From Lonicera japonica (taxonomy: Eukaryota; Streptophyta; Magnoliopsida; Dipsacales; Caprifoliaceae), in assembly GCA_021464415.1 (NCBI GenBank), contig JAKCWG010000903.1, forward strand, positions 62,001 through 126,000: a stretch of DNA of 64,000 bases, given 5' to 3'. Of the stretch, positions 36,691-48,901 are shown piece by piece (positions within the stretch are counted from its first letter, which is position 1; each line of letters starts with the position of its first letter). Made by a program: the position numbers and the translations under genes. A model generated the notes under the pieces. The model ran no database searches and was not told the DNA's origin. It saw only the letters and a list, made by a program, of their open reading frames with translations.

Positions 36691-37825
36691 TTGTTAATAC
36701 ACTATCCATAATGTACTTAGTCTACTGAATTGCGTAAGTACATCATGAATATAATCACCATATCGTCTAATAGAGAAAGTATGCATCAACCCATCTTTTA
36801 CTAAGTATGTAACTAAGTTCGAAAATAAGGTTATTACTAAAATAGTGGTTTCCTACCAAAGTTATGATATTAATTATCCAATGGCATATTTATACATCGT
36901 TTACACCATACAACATGATGTATACACAACCCATCTCGTATACTAGATAGGAATATAAATACACAACCCTTCATAACCATATACACTTACTAACTAAGCT
37001 TAATAATGCAAATATGGAGTTTCTTATGTATTTATCACATTAATTCCCAAACGACTCGAAAACCTAAGTAATAAAATTATATATATATATATATTCCAAG
37101 GTACCAGATTTACGTCTTGACCTACTATAAGCCATAACTAGTATTACTCCTCATTCTTAGTTCATATATAAGCATAATATAGGCCGTTTATAGTGTAAAT
37201 CCCAATGCAACTTCAACAAACTACATAAGAGTTGGAAATGTCAAAATATAGCATAGTATAACTCACATCATGCTTAACATCTCATATTTAGCGCGTATCT
37301 AAGCTTTATTGTTCACGGTCAGCTTATATGCACTTGCGCGCTGGTGACCAGTAACACTAGTTTGGTATAAATCAATGAAATATAGGATTTTGTCAAAGAA
37401 TCATGAAATACTAACAATAACAATTGATAATCAACCATTATAATCATAAATCATAACCCAAAGCCCATAAATGCCTAAAAGCTTCATTCATATAGAAAAA
37501 AACCCTAATTTGTATGAAAATGGTGATTGAAAGCATAATATTTGAAAATAAACTTTAATACTATTGTTCCCACCTCAATAAAGCAAAGTCTTCGAGGCTA
37601 AGAGGGGTGGATCGAGCCGTTGTCCGCGAAATTGAGAAATCCCCAAAGTTGAGCTTTGAAACCCTCATTAATGGAGAAAAGGAATTGAAGAGGAAAATGA
37701 TGATGGTGATGATTCAAATGATGAATCATATGTAAGGGTGATCAAACCCTCTTAAATGCTCCCAAAATAACCCCCCAATCACCCTCTCAAAGCTCTCAAG
37801 GTTGGTGTATAAGTTAGGGACAAAA
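36690..37825 (-). mobile_element. Chromovirus LTR fragment (A6), left part
   Basis: From about 36690 it parallels A1 after its B1 insertion (both have GTATAACTAAGTT or TGTAACTAAGTT, then GGCATAT) and continues with ACTATTGTTCCCACCTCA near 37560. It is broken by the element at 37826-46257 and resumes at 46258. The first 1.3 kb expected for an A-type LTR is missing. Confidence 0.65.
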
Positions 37826-40800
37826 TGTGACACCCCGAATCCCGTTCTGAGATTTTCACCTCCGGGACCCGGTTAATCACGGATGCCGTGCACGACGGTA
37901 GGTTTAAAATAAAAAATCCACAACTTTTTAAAAACTTTTCTAAAATAAAATGTCCCGTTTTACAAAAGCTCGGCATGTGGAGTTTATTTAAATAAAACCA
38001 AACTCGTGAGGCTTACAAAGCACATTTACACAAATACAATCACATCCAACTCCACATATATATATAAAAACCATCTATACAAATCTATAATCCATTACCC
38101 AAAATAATTGTAAAGTCCATACATAAATACAAAGAGTTTAATACAACAAAATGTTATACACAACCAAGTCCTTGCTTTTAGGACTACAAAAATTATAGGA
38201 CATAAGAGGCTACTAGACTCGTAGACCACGCGTCAATCCCCGATGCTTGACCTGTAAAACTGTTTAGAAAACGGGGTGAGCCAAATCCGAGCTCAGTGGG
38301 AACTATATAGGTTTTATATAGAAAATAGTTGATTTACGTTAATGCAGTAGTTTGAAAACCGTGTAGTGCAATGCAACTCACACACCCGTGCGTGCAAATC
38401 CCATTAGGAATCCTATCATAGTCACCCGGAAGTTGACTATTCGATCAACCTATTCCATCCCTAGACTTCCCATGGAATGCCTTAAGCCAACTTTCATATT
38501 GTTAGGGAAATGTGGATATAACCCTACTTGAAAACATTCTCCGGTGTAACTCAAGGCTATACTATGTTATTCGGTACCTATACCGTAAGTTGTGACAATT
38601 AGTCAAGTATCTATAGTTTTCTCTTTAGTTATAGTACGTTATGGGTTCCATACTTGGCCACCTACAAGGCATTACCACTAGCTCGTCCTCACAACCAAAC
38701 CACGTTCTCACGCTCGTATGCTATGTTTCTATGGCCATTAGCTAATAATACTTTCCACTTTATGCGTTAGTACATTATGAGTGGCCAATTCCTTCCTAAG
38801 TATATTATGTTATGCACGATAGTGTCAGTATCATTGTTCTTACTAAAGGTACATTCGTTCGAGGCAATATATAATCAACAATGCCATACAAGATATGATA
38901 CGATACAATAATAATGATAATATAAACAATACAAATCCACAACACATCGATCCGTATTGTATCTCCTGTATAATGCCTCGGTTTCAACCCGTGGTCTGAC
39001 CAGGCCCAGAACAGAGAATCCAGCGAGTCCCAAAGGATCCAAAGTTGTTGTCCATGTCTCCTCTAGGTGGGGTGGCGGCTCAGGGATTTGGTTTTCCAGG
39101 TAAGTCATTCATAGATAACCCTCAAGACATTTTCCCGGGAATAATACTCCAAATAGTTAACGAGGAGAACGCCTATACAAGCTTCCACAACATCCTAGAG
39201 AAACTACACCAGGTGATACCCTAATAGGGTTATGACCATTAGTATCCCAACTACCTCCCGGGGACTCACCATTTGGGTAAGTAATGGCACACGGGACCTG
39301 CTCTGCTAGCCGGAAAAACACTATAGCGCAGAACACACAGTCCTCTGGGAAGGCAAGATACAAAGAGTGGGCTCTCCTTTGTGGACAAGCACAACCACCG
39401 GCGGAGTCACCGAATTTATTTTCCCGTGCACGGCTTAGGGATTTTCACCCATGGGTGGCAATAGGCGGCCCGTCTTCGAGCCACCGGGAGCTACCCGATG
39501 CTCGGTCAATCATATCCAGCCCATATGTGTGATCACAGTAACATATATCACATTTATTCATTTCCCATAATGAATATCATCATCATCATCAATCATACAT
39601 CACACATATGGCTAATCATCATATATATAATCATACAAACGCCCACTATCCATTTAACATCATTAACATCATCGTCAATCATTTCTACAAGCGTATTATT
39701 CATCACTAGTATACACCGTATGTTTATCGTCTAGTGATTATTCTCATTATAAAACCAACTAGTTCATAATTAATGTTATATATCACATTATGTTCTATAT
39801 GTTTCAAACTAAGGCCATATATGTGTTCCATGGTGATTCTCTAGCTATATCATTAAGCCAAACATCTATTAGTGTGTCTTTAGTCCACCCGGCAGATAAA
39901 TACAACTCTCCTCTATGTTCATGTTTATGACCGGGGAAATCCACGCCCTAACAACTGTGTTTTATGTGTTCTTAAAGAGTATCAAGAATAAACTCTCATT
40001 ACTAGTGTCTGGCACGCTCCACACAAGCCACTAGACCCGCACGTTAAGGCGTATCGCTCCACCGTAGTGGGTTCTCACCACACATACAATAAATAATACC
40101 CTTCGATCGTATCTAGTAGTATAGATGTGTACCTCTATCATTAATAACCCACAATCATCCATCTATAAGCACAAGACCTAAAAACCCCAATTTATAAGTC
40201 TTACGGATAGCTACGGAGTTGGTTTCACATGAACCTTTAGGTACGCATGCTAAATCGTAGAACTAGATAATCAATCACATTATAGGAGTGATAATCTATC
40301 AATATCTATCACTAATCTAAGAATTATTTAGTTCAAACCCCAAGAGATGCAAACAACACATACTTTTGATTAAAATCCCCAATTTGTAGTTTAAATCTCT
40401 GACACATCAATCAAACATTGGAAAACAAGTTTTAGTACTACTGTCCCCACCTTAGACAAGCTAAGTCCGCAAGTTGATGAAGCGTCAAAGCCGTACCGCC
40501 AAAACCCTAGCTCCAACGCAAGCTCCAATGGAGGAAGAATGTGAGAAAGATAATGAATAGTGAAGGAGAAAGCGATTCGGGTCTCAAATCTTGGATGAGG
40601 GATGAAGGATGTGTAGAATCTCTACTCTCTCTCTCTCTAGATCTCTCTAGACTCCCCCTCACTCCCTTTGATGTGGTGTGCTCGAAAATGAGGTTGTAGG
40701 TGTGTTAAATGGCTTAAAAGCGAGTTAAAAACGCTAAAAACCGACATTCAGGTGAACCATGATCCATCTTGGGTCTCCCATGATTGATCATGAACCCTTC

Positions 40801-41254
40801 TGGAACTTCTCTGGAGGACCATGATCGATCATGGCCTTCCATGATCGATCATGGAAGTTACTGCAGTAGCAAATGACTTTCTGTGCCCGAAACGGGCCTC
40901 GAAATGGTTGAATCTCGACTCGGACCAAACACAAAAGTTGTAGAGGGCAAAGAAATGAAGACGTGGCCGAAAACAAAGAGTCATTTGGACATTGGATGAA
41001 GAAGTTATGGCCTCTCAAAGTTGACCAAAACTCGACGGATAACGAAAAGTCGAGATACGCAATTATCGCCTCGGTTTTGATCTGAACCACTCGAATGACT
41101 AAATGAACACTCACATGAGTGGAAGGAGGCTAATATGACTAATATGGAGTGCAAGAACATTACAAGGCTCTCCAAATCAAAATTTCACCACCCGAGGTGA
41201 AATGAGCGGACGAATGAACGCAACTACGAGGAAACGAAAGAACGGGGTGTTACA
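37826..41254 (-). mobile_element. 3' LTR of the two-LTR element
   Basis: Ends TGTGACACCCCGAATCCCG and AACGGGGTGTTACA. Two copies of the 16-bp palindrome CCATGATCGATCATGG lie at 40819-40834 and 40839-40854, with degenerate versions upstream near 40757-40793. An (ATC)n run lies near 39575-39590 and (CT)n near 40628. Confidence 0.9.
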
Positions 41255-41300
41255 ACCTCCCTTCCTTAAACAAATTTTCGTCCTCGAAATTTAATAGGAG
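41255..41300 (-). other. Polypurine tract and 3' pol-tail signature
   Basis: On the minus strand, AAATTTCGAGGACGAAAATT precedes GGAAGGGAGGT and then the LTR start TGTAACACCCC. The TCGAGGACGAA words are typical of the end of Tekay/Del-type polyproteins just before the 3' LTR. Confidence 0.85.
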
Positions 41301-42151
41301 GAGTACAAAACCAGAGAACGTACAAGTACTGGACTCACACTAAGTCTCCCCTCCTTAAAAAGGAGAAACCGCGACTATAAACGAAACAAATCAAAATCTA
41401 TAGCTCACATTAGGAGGTACCACCTCCTCAAATGACAAGAAAACATAGTACCGAGCTAAACCTCCCTCGCACACTCTTAAGAGAATATCATCAATACGGT
41501 ATATCCGCATGATAAGGCACACGACCCTTTACTAACATGAAAACAACCATGGTCGGGGATCCGAAACAAAACAATTCCCAAGCAAATCGGAATGCTAAAC
41601 CAAAATGGATAAGGTAGATATAGCGTATCCACAAATCCAACACATCCAGTCACAACTAAAATGATCAAAGCCCTCAAAGAGGATCCACAATCACAATCAC
41701 GTCAAAAGGATATATCTCACATCCTAGATTCCTGTGAATACAAGTCTAACCATACTCGGGAAAATGATAGCAATCGCGCTACATTAATCACTAAAAAAAA
41801 TCCGAAGCTAAGCAAACTCGAGGTTCACCCATTGAAATCAAAGAACGCATAAGGTGAACACGGGAAGTGGGATTAATTGGCCACTAACACTAGTAAGCCA
41901 CGTTTTACTTTCCGTTGGCGACAGAAGACCGTTGATTTATAATTTAGTCATCCGTTGGACATTCGGCTGACTAAAGTATAACTCAGCAATCGCCCATTGC
42001 TAACTTGGTAGCAAAACTCATCCCAAGTACAAAACGCATTCACAAAAAGCAAAGAATTTATAAGAAAACATCACAAATGAAAGTTTAAACACAAATAATA
42101 TGGGGCAATTCATAAGAACAATCAATACAGATAGAATGGAATGAAGTGAGA
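41301..42151 (-). other. Non-coding internal DNA of the two-LTR element
   Basis: No RT, RNase H or integrase motif on the minus strand, so the region between gag and the 3' tail is deleted. It contains the hairpin at 41943-41975 (TTTAGTCA and TGACTAAA around 17 bases). Confidence 0.6.
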
Positions 42152-42741
42152 TTACCTATTCCCAAGACTTGCCCTAACCAGGAGGACATGCACTCGACGA
42201 CCTGCTAGTTCCCAAACCACTAGCTCCACTACGCTTTCGCTTTCTCCACCCCTAGGACAATCTCTACGATAATGCTCGGGGCTTTGGCAAATAAAGCACC
42301 CGATCCTAGGGCCTTTAAGAGGACACTTCCGGCTCCTATGTTCATGAGACCCACAATGAAAACAAGTATGAAGCTTTGGTTCTCGACTTACTCTACTAGT
42401 AAACGAACTAGATGGTAAGATGATAACTTCCCTGGTTTCCACAATCAACTCCCGACGACGATGCTTAGCTAACGGTTTGCTCTCTCTCGTGACCTGCCCG
42501 AAACCACTCATCCAAAAGGGCAATACATCAACACATGCCCGACTGACCCACAACTAAAGCACGCATGAGCTGAAGACCTACGCTCCTCCCTAGCGATATA
42601 CGAATCGAAGGAAATGATCTCAAACTCGTCGGTTTGAATTGCCCTATCAACCTTCTCCAATGTTCCCAAAGTGGAGTCAGTACCAACATCGATGCTCACG
42701 GTAGATGGAGAAGTAATATTTACATCACTAGAAAAGGACAT
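42152..42741 (-). pseudogene. Chromovirus-derived gag with three zinc knuckles, frameshifted
   Basis: The start codon at 42741-42739 follows TTTCTTTCAG, which also looks like a splice acceptor. The first frame (77 codons, to 42508) starts MSFSSDVNI and ends with a knuckle CFSCGSVGHVLMYC. The reading then continues in a second frame (to 42152) through basic residues to CFHCGSHEHRSRKC and CFICQSPEHYRRDC. All three fit C-X2-C-X4-H-X4-C, the RNA-binding motif of retroelement nucleocapsids. The capsid domain that normally precedes it is missing. I infer an RNA-binding remnant; one shift separates the frames. Confidence 0.78.
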
Positions 42742-42901
42742 CCTGAAAGAAAAATGCACATGATGAATAAAATATAAGGGTGTAATATGCATATGGACGA
42801 CCCCATAAGCAGAACAAATCGCTACTCAACAAGACACACTCGTAACGCTTACTCTAAATGTCTAACTACCCATAAACCCCGCGAAGATAATCGGACCTAT
42901 A

Positions 42902-42914
42902 CCTCTGATACCAA
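42902..42914 (-). other. Primer binding site of the two-LTR element
   Basis: On the minus strand this reads TTGGTATCAGAGG, two bases after the LTR end, matching the initiator tRNA-Met type. It fixes the element's orientation as minus. Confidence 0.88.
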
Positions 42915-42916
42915 TT

Positions 42917-45900
42917 TGTGACGCCTCGAATCCTATTATGAGATTTTTACCTCCGGGACCCGGTTAATCACGGATGTCGCGCGTGACGGCAGGTTTAAAA
43001 TATAAAATCCATAACTTTTTAAAAACTTTTCTTAAATAAAATGTCCCGTTTTACAAAAGCTCGGCATGTGGAGTTTATTTAAGTAAAACCAAACCCGTGA
43101 GGTTTACAAAGCACATTTACACAAATACAACCACATCCAACTCCACATATACATAAAAACCATCTATACAAATCTATAATCCATTACCCAAAATAATTGT
43201 AAAGTCCATGCATAAATACAAAGAGTTTAATACAACAAAAGGTTATACACAACCAAGTCCTTAGTTTTAGGACTACAAAAATTATAGGACATCAGAGGCC
43301 ACTAGACTCGTAGACCATGCACCAATCCCTGATGCTTGACCTGTAAAACTTTTTAGAAAACGGGGTGAGCCAAATCCGGACTCAGTGGGAACTATATAGG
43401 TTTTATATAGAAAATAGTTGATTTACGTTAATGCAGTAGTTTGAAAACCATGCAGTGAAATGCAAATCACACACCCGTGCGTGAAAATCCCACTAGGAAT
43501 CCTATCCTAGTCACCTGGAAGTTGACTATTCGATCAACCTATTCCATCCTTAGACTTCCCATGGAATGCCCTAAGCCAACTTTCATATTGTTAGGAAAAT
43601 GTGGATATAACCCTACTTGAATACATTCTTCGGTGTAACTCAAGGCTATACTATGCTATTTGGTACCAATACCATAAGTTATGACAATTAGCCAAGTATC
43701 TATAGTTTTCTCTTTAGTTATAGTACGTTATGGATTCCATACTTGACCACCTACAAGGCATTACCACTAGCTCGTCCTCATAACTAAATCACGTTCTCAC
43801 GCTCGTATACTATGTTTTTATGGCCATTAGCTAATAATACTTTCCACTTTATGTGTTAGTACATTATGAGTGGCCAATGCCTTCCTAAGTATATTATGTT
43901 ATGTACGATAGTGTCTGTATCATTGTTCTTACTAAAGGTACACTCGTCCGAGGCAATATATAATCAACAATGCCGTACAAGATATGATACGATACAATAA
44001 TAATGATAATATAAACAATACACATCCACAACACATCGATCCATATCATATCTCCAGTATAATGCCTCGGTTTCAGTTCGCGGTCTGACCAGGCCCAGAA
44101 CAGAGAATCCAGCGAGTCCAGAAGGATCCAAAGTTCTTGTCCATGTCTCCTCTAAGTGGGGTGGCGGCTTAGGGATTTGGTTCTCCAGGTTAGTCATTCA
44201 GAGATAACCCTCAAGACATTTTCCCGGGAATAACACTCCAAATAGTTAACGAGGAGAACGCCCATATAGGCTTCCACGACACCCTAGAGAAACTACACCA
44301 GGCGATACCCTAGTAGGGTGATGACCATTAGTAGCCCAACTACCTCCCGGGGACTCACCATTTGGGTAAGTAATGGCACACGGGACTTGCTCCGCTAGTC
44401 GGGGAAACACTATAACGCAGAACACATAGTCATATGGGAAGGCAAGATACACAGAGTGGGCTCTCCTTTGTGGACAAGCACAACCACCGGCGAAGTCACT
44501 GACTTCATTTTCTCCGTGCACGGTTTAGGAATTTTTACCCATGGGCGATAATAGGCGGCCTGTCTTCGAGTCACCGGGAGCTACCCGATGCTCAGTCAAT
44601 CATATCCAGCCCATATGTGTGATCACAGTAACATATATCATATTTATTCTTTTCCCATAATGAATATCATCATCATCATCATCAATCATACATCACATAT
44701 ATGGCTAATCATCATATATATAATGATACAATCTCCCACTATCCATTTATCATCATTAACATCACCGTCAATCATTTATACAAGCGTATTCATCACTAGT
44801 ATACTCCATATGTTTATCGTCAAGTGATTATTCTCACTATATAACGAACTAGTTCATAATTAATGTCATATATCACATTTGTTCTATATGTATCAAATTA
44901 AGGCTGTATATGTGTTCCATGATGATTCTCTAGCTATATCATTAAGACAAACATCTATTAGTGTGTCTCTAGTCCACCCGGAAGATAAATACAACTCACC
45001 TCTATGTTCATGTTTATGACCGAGGAAATCCACGCCCTAACAACTGTGTTTTATGTGTTCTTAAAGAGTATCAAGAATAAACTCTCATTACTAGTGCCTA
45101 GCATGCTCCACACAAGCCACTAGACCCGCACGTTAAGGAGTATCGCTCCACCGTAGTGGGTTCTCGCCACACATACCATAAATAATACCCTTCGATCGTA
45201 TATAGTGGTATAAATGTATACCGCTATCATTAATTACCCACAATCATCCATCAATAAGCACAAGACGTAAAAACCCTAATTTATAAGTCTTACGGATAGC
45301 TACGGAGTTGGTTTCACATGAATCTCTAGGTACGCATGCTAAATCGTTGAACTAGATAATCAATCACGTTATACGAGTGATAATCTATCAATATCTATCA
45401 CTAATCTAAGAATTATTTAGTCCAAAACCCAATAGATGCATACAACACATGCTTTTGATCAAAATCCCCAATTTGTAGTTTAAATCTCTAACACATCAAT
45501 CAAACATTGGAACACAAGTTTTAGTACTAGTGTCCCCACCTTAGACAAGTTAACTCCGCAAGTTGATGAAGCGTAAAAGCCGTACTGCCAAAACCCTAGC
45601 TTTAACGCAAGCTCCAATGGAGGAAGAATGTGAGAAAGATAATAAATAGTGAAGGAGAAAGCGATTCGGGACTCAAATCTTGGATGAGGGATGAAGGATG
45701 TGTGGACTCTCTACTCTCTCTCTAGATCTCTCTAGACTCTCCCTCACTCCCCTTGATGTGGTGTGCTCGAAAATGAGGTTGTAGGGGTGTTAAATGGCTT
45801 AAAAACGGGTTAAAAAAGCTCAAAACCCACATTCAGGTGAACTTTGATCGATCATGGAAGTCACTACAGCAACAAATAACTTTCTGAGCCTGAAACGAGC

Positions 45901-46257
45901 CTCGAAATGGTTGAATCTCAACTCGGCCCAAACACAAAAGTTGTAGAGGACAAAGAAATAAAGACTTAGCCAAAAACAGAGAGTCATTTTGATATCGGAT
46001 GAAAAAGTTATGGCCTCTCAAAGTTAGCCAAAACTTGACGGATTACGAAAAGTCAAAATACGCGATTATCGCCTGGTTTTTGATCCGAACCACTCGAATG
46101 ACTAAAGGAACACTCACATGAGTGGAAGGAGGATAATATGACTAATATGGAGTGCAAGAACATTACGAGGCTCTCCGAATCAAAATTTTATCACCCGAGG
46201 TGAAATGAGCGGACGAATGAACGTAACTATGAGGAAACGAAAGAACGGGGTGTTACA
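42917..46257 (-). mobile_element. 5' LTR of the two-LTR element
   Basis: Ends TGTGACGCCTCGAATCC and AACGGGGTGTTACA. It matches 37826-41254 throughout, apart from point changes and small gaps. The palindrome cluster of its partner is reduced here to one partial copy, TTGATCGATCATGG near 45844. Confidence 0.9.
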
Positions 46258-46914
46258 CGAAATGTGCTATGTTTTGGCTTCATAATTGTGTTCAAGAACC
46301 CCTCAGTCAACTGATGGTTGAATCTAGAGCACTATTAGCATTTTGGCTATAACTTCTTGCTCGGAACTCCAATTGAGGTGATCTTTATGTCCACGAAAAG
46401 GTAATTCAATGATCTACAACTTCCTAAGAGGAAGGTTCTTAAAACTCTGGATAGATAATTCCCAGAAATTTACCAAAGACAGCGCTTTGCTAAATTGTTT
46501 CAATAACCAGATTCCAATAATTTGCTTACTTTGCAAGCTGATTCGACCACCGAGGAGTGTGATTTGACTTTTAGTCAAAACACGAAAGTTGTAGAGAGGA
46601 TTGAAATTAAGACGTGGCCACAAACGGAGAATCATTTAGACCTCGGACAAAGAAGTTATGGCATCTCAAAGTTGACCAAAAGTTAATTTTTCCAAAAAGT
46701 TCAAAATACATTTTTACTTCCCGTTTTTTATTAAGATCACCCGAATAATGAAACGATTGATCTTATAAACTTAATATACATAATATGACATGCTGGAGGT
46801 GTTGGGTCAAGTATCAGAGGCTCCGAACCCAATGTTCACAATCTAACGACAATAAAGCCTTAACCGAGCTGAAGAAGAGAATTGGCTTGGAAACGAAATA
46901 TGAGACATTATACA
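46258..46914 (-). mobile_element. Chromovirus LTR fragment (A6), right part
   Basis: It continues the LTR broken at 37825, with conserved words GGCTATAACTTCTTGCTCGG and TTTATGTCCACG. It ends ATGAGACATTATACA, a decayed GAGGCGTTACA-type edge. It carries TCAGTCAACTGA at 46303-46314. The end at 46914 is probable, not certain. Confidence 0.65.
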
Positions 46915-47345
46915 TCAGTCAACTGATGCACCAATCTGTCCACTATTTTGTTTTTTGATAATTTTTCCACTTCGCGCTCAGATTTGGCCACTATAGAGTT
47001 GGAATTGGGTCTCGGCCAAAACAAAAAAGTTTTAGATAATTGAATTACCTTTCCAATGGAGCAAACGGGGACTCATTTGGAATTCGGATGAAGAAGTTAT
47101 GGATTTCACAAGACAAAAAGGTCACTTTTCGGTAAAAGCAATTTAGGCGGCAAATTCTCGAATTTCGCCCGGACCACCCGAAATGGATTACGACCTATTA
47201 GGCGAGTGTAATAACATGTAAATGAAGTGTGAAAAAGTTCATTCAAGTTCCACTTGAACCCAAATTTGCCTTCCGGACATAAGATTTTTGCATAAATAGG
47301 AACTATGAAGGAATCTAGCATGCAAATCAAGTAGTGGGTGTTACA
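46915..47345 (-). mobile_element. Chromovirus LTR edge (A7) inserted in Athila gag
   Basis: It ends GTAGTGGGTGTTACA, then the Athila-like gag resumes. Shared antisense words include TTCGCGCTCAGATTTGGCC and GGACCACCCGAAATGG. Its left part was not found, so it may have been truncated or lie beyond other insertions. It opens with TCAGTCAACTGATG, the same palindrome family as A6. Confidence 0.65.
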
Positions 47346-48901
47346 ACATTTGTCATTCTTCAGCTCATTGGAAGCATTGAGTGGCATGAAAAAACTGCTT
47401 ATGAAATTTACCTCTGCATGGAGTACTTCTTTGAAAGTAGGGATCATAGGCAATGTTCTAAAAATCGCTAGGCATTCCTAAGTCGGCGAGGGGGGGCCTA
47501 GCGCCTAGGGGATTAATCAGTCAAACGATTTTTTATTAAAAATATTATTTTAAATAACATAATACTAACAAAACATAATATACCTTTCAAATTAACATTA
47601 ATTTTCCAACATCCAACCAATAAAACATACATTTCAACAAAATAAACAAGTTCAAACAATCAAACCCAAGTGAACATCCCAAAATACAACTGGAGAGGAG
47701 AGGAGATGGAGATTGGAGATTGAGAGGAGGAGGATGAGGAGAACGGAATTAGGTCGACTGAAAGAGGGCTAGCTAATAAACATGTTTTTTTTTTCTTAAC
47801 ATGAAGCTACATTGTTTTGAAGGAAAAAAAAGAGGGAAAATCGGTGCCTATCCCGCCTAATTAGCGCCTAGCCCGCCTAATGGGCGCCTAGTCCGACTAA
47901 TTGGCGCCTAGCGCCTAAGCACAAAGGATTAGCCCCAGGCCGGGCGGCAAGGCACCGATTTCCGCCTAGGAGCCGCCTAGGCCCTGCCTAGGCCTAATTT
48001 TTAGAACACTAATCGTAGGACACTATTGAGTAAGGTGCCCTTGAACTTCACAAATTCTACAAGATTCTTCCACACGCTTTTGCCTCGGAATTTCAATATT
48101 TCTCCTTTCAAAATCTTCGACCTTTCTTGCTAATTGAGAAATTTGTGCACTAAGATCTTCTTGCTTTCCAATGTGGCACACTTTTTGGACTTGACTAGTT
48201 GTACCTTCAAAGGATCAATCAACTGATTGAGGCATCTCTCATTGCTAGGCATTTTCAGCTAACCAGTCCAAGTAGGTCTTAGCTTCATCAGGATTCTTGT
48301 TGAGTAATTCTCCATTACACATCATCTCAACAAATTAATGCATTTTAAAAGATAAGCCTTCATAGAAGAAACCTATCGAGCAGGATTTTTCAAAATTATG
48401 ACGTGGGCAAGAGTTTTGAAGTTCTTTGAATCTTTCCCAACATTGGTAAAATGTTTCTCCTTCCTTCTGAGAGAAAGACATTAGCTGCTTCTTGAAATGA
48501 TTAGTAAGGTGAAAAGGGAAGAACTTTTTGAGGAATTGTTGCTGCATGTCAAGCTATATTATAATAGACCTCGAGCGAAACGAGATAAGCCACGCTTTAG
48601 CTTTATCCTTCAGGGAGAATGGGAAAAGCTTAAGTCTAATTAACTCTTCAGTACATGCTTGATTATTGAAAGTAGCACAAACTTCTTCAAATTCTCTAAT
48701 GTGGAGGTAAGGTTGTTTACTCTCCAATCCATGGAACAGGGGTAAGAGTTGAATCATTCCATTCTTGAAGTGAAAGGCTCTAGCATTAGGTGGAAAGATA
48801 ATACATGATGGATTGGCATTCCGTGTTGGCTGTAATAGCTCACGAAGACTTCGATTTTGATTCTCCATGACTGAATTAGAATCAGGTTCACTCCTTCTCA
48901 T
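47346..48901 (-). pseudogene. Athila-like Ty3/gypsy gag, interrupted
   Basis: Start codon at 48901-48899 (MRRSEPDSNSVMENQNRSLR). Conserved capsid blocks follow: QPYLHIREFEEVCATFNNQA, LKLFPFSLKDKAKAWL, then an in-frame TAG at 48556-48554, then QQQFLKKFFPFH and SFSQKEGETFYQCWERFKEL. These are the retrotrans_gag blocks typical of Athila-type elements. A shifted frame near 48260-48330 gives FVEMMCNGELLNKNPDEA. A hAT MITE sits at 47451-48011 and a chromovirus LTR breaks it at 47345. In an intact element this would be the capsid precursor; this copy is dead. Confidence 0.85.
47451..48011. mobile_element. hAT-type MITE in the Athila gag
   Basis: 561 bp, ends CAATGTTCTAAAAAT and ATTTTTAGAACACTA (inverted repeats). 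The 8-bp flanks ATCATAGG (47443-47450) and ATCGTAGG (48012-48019) are a target duplication with one CG-to-CA change. Near both ends it has GCGCCTAG/CGCCTAGGC-type words repeated many times, especially 47845-47990 (GCGCCTAG or GCCTAG at about 20-bp spacing). No transposase. Confidence 0.82.

Larger units (their letters stand above)
37826..46257 (-). mobile_element. Two-LTR non-autonomous chromovirus element
   Basis: Two LTRs (3429 and 3341 bp) flank a 1662-bp interior, 8432 bp in all. Flanks are CAAAA (37821-37825) and CGAAA (46258-46262), a 5-bp target duplication with one CG-to-CA change. The interior has a primer site, a broken gag with zinc knuckles, and a polypurine tract, but no protease, RT, RNase H or integrase. 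It therefore needed proteins from a full chromovirus. In one 200-bp stretch near 38100-38300 versus 43195-43395 I counted about a dozen differences between the LTRs. It is inserted in LTR A6. Confidence 0.9.

Noticed and set aside
39284..39532. ORFs conserved in both LTRs of the two-LTR element (also at 44246-44521)
   Set aside because: Their presence in both LTRs follows from LTR duplication; the frames are not kept equally and no domain is seen.
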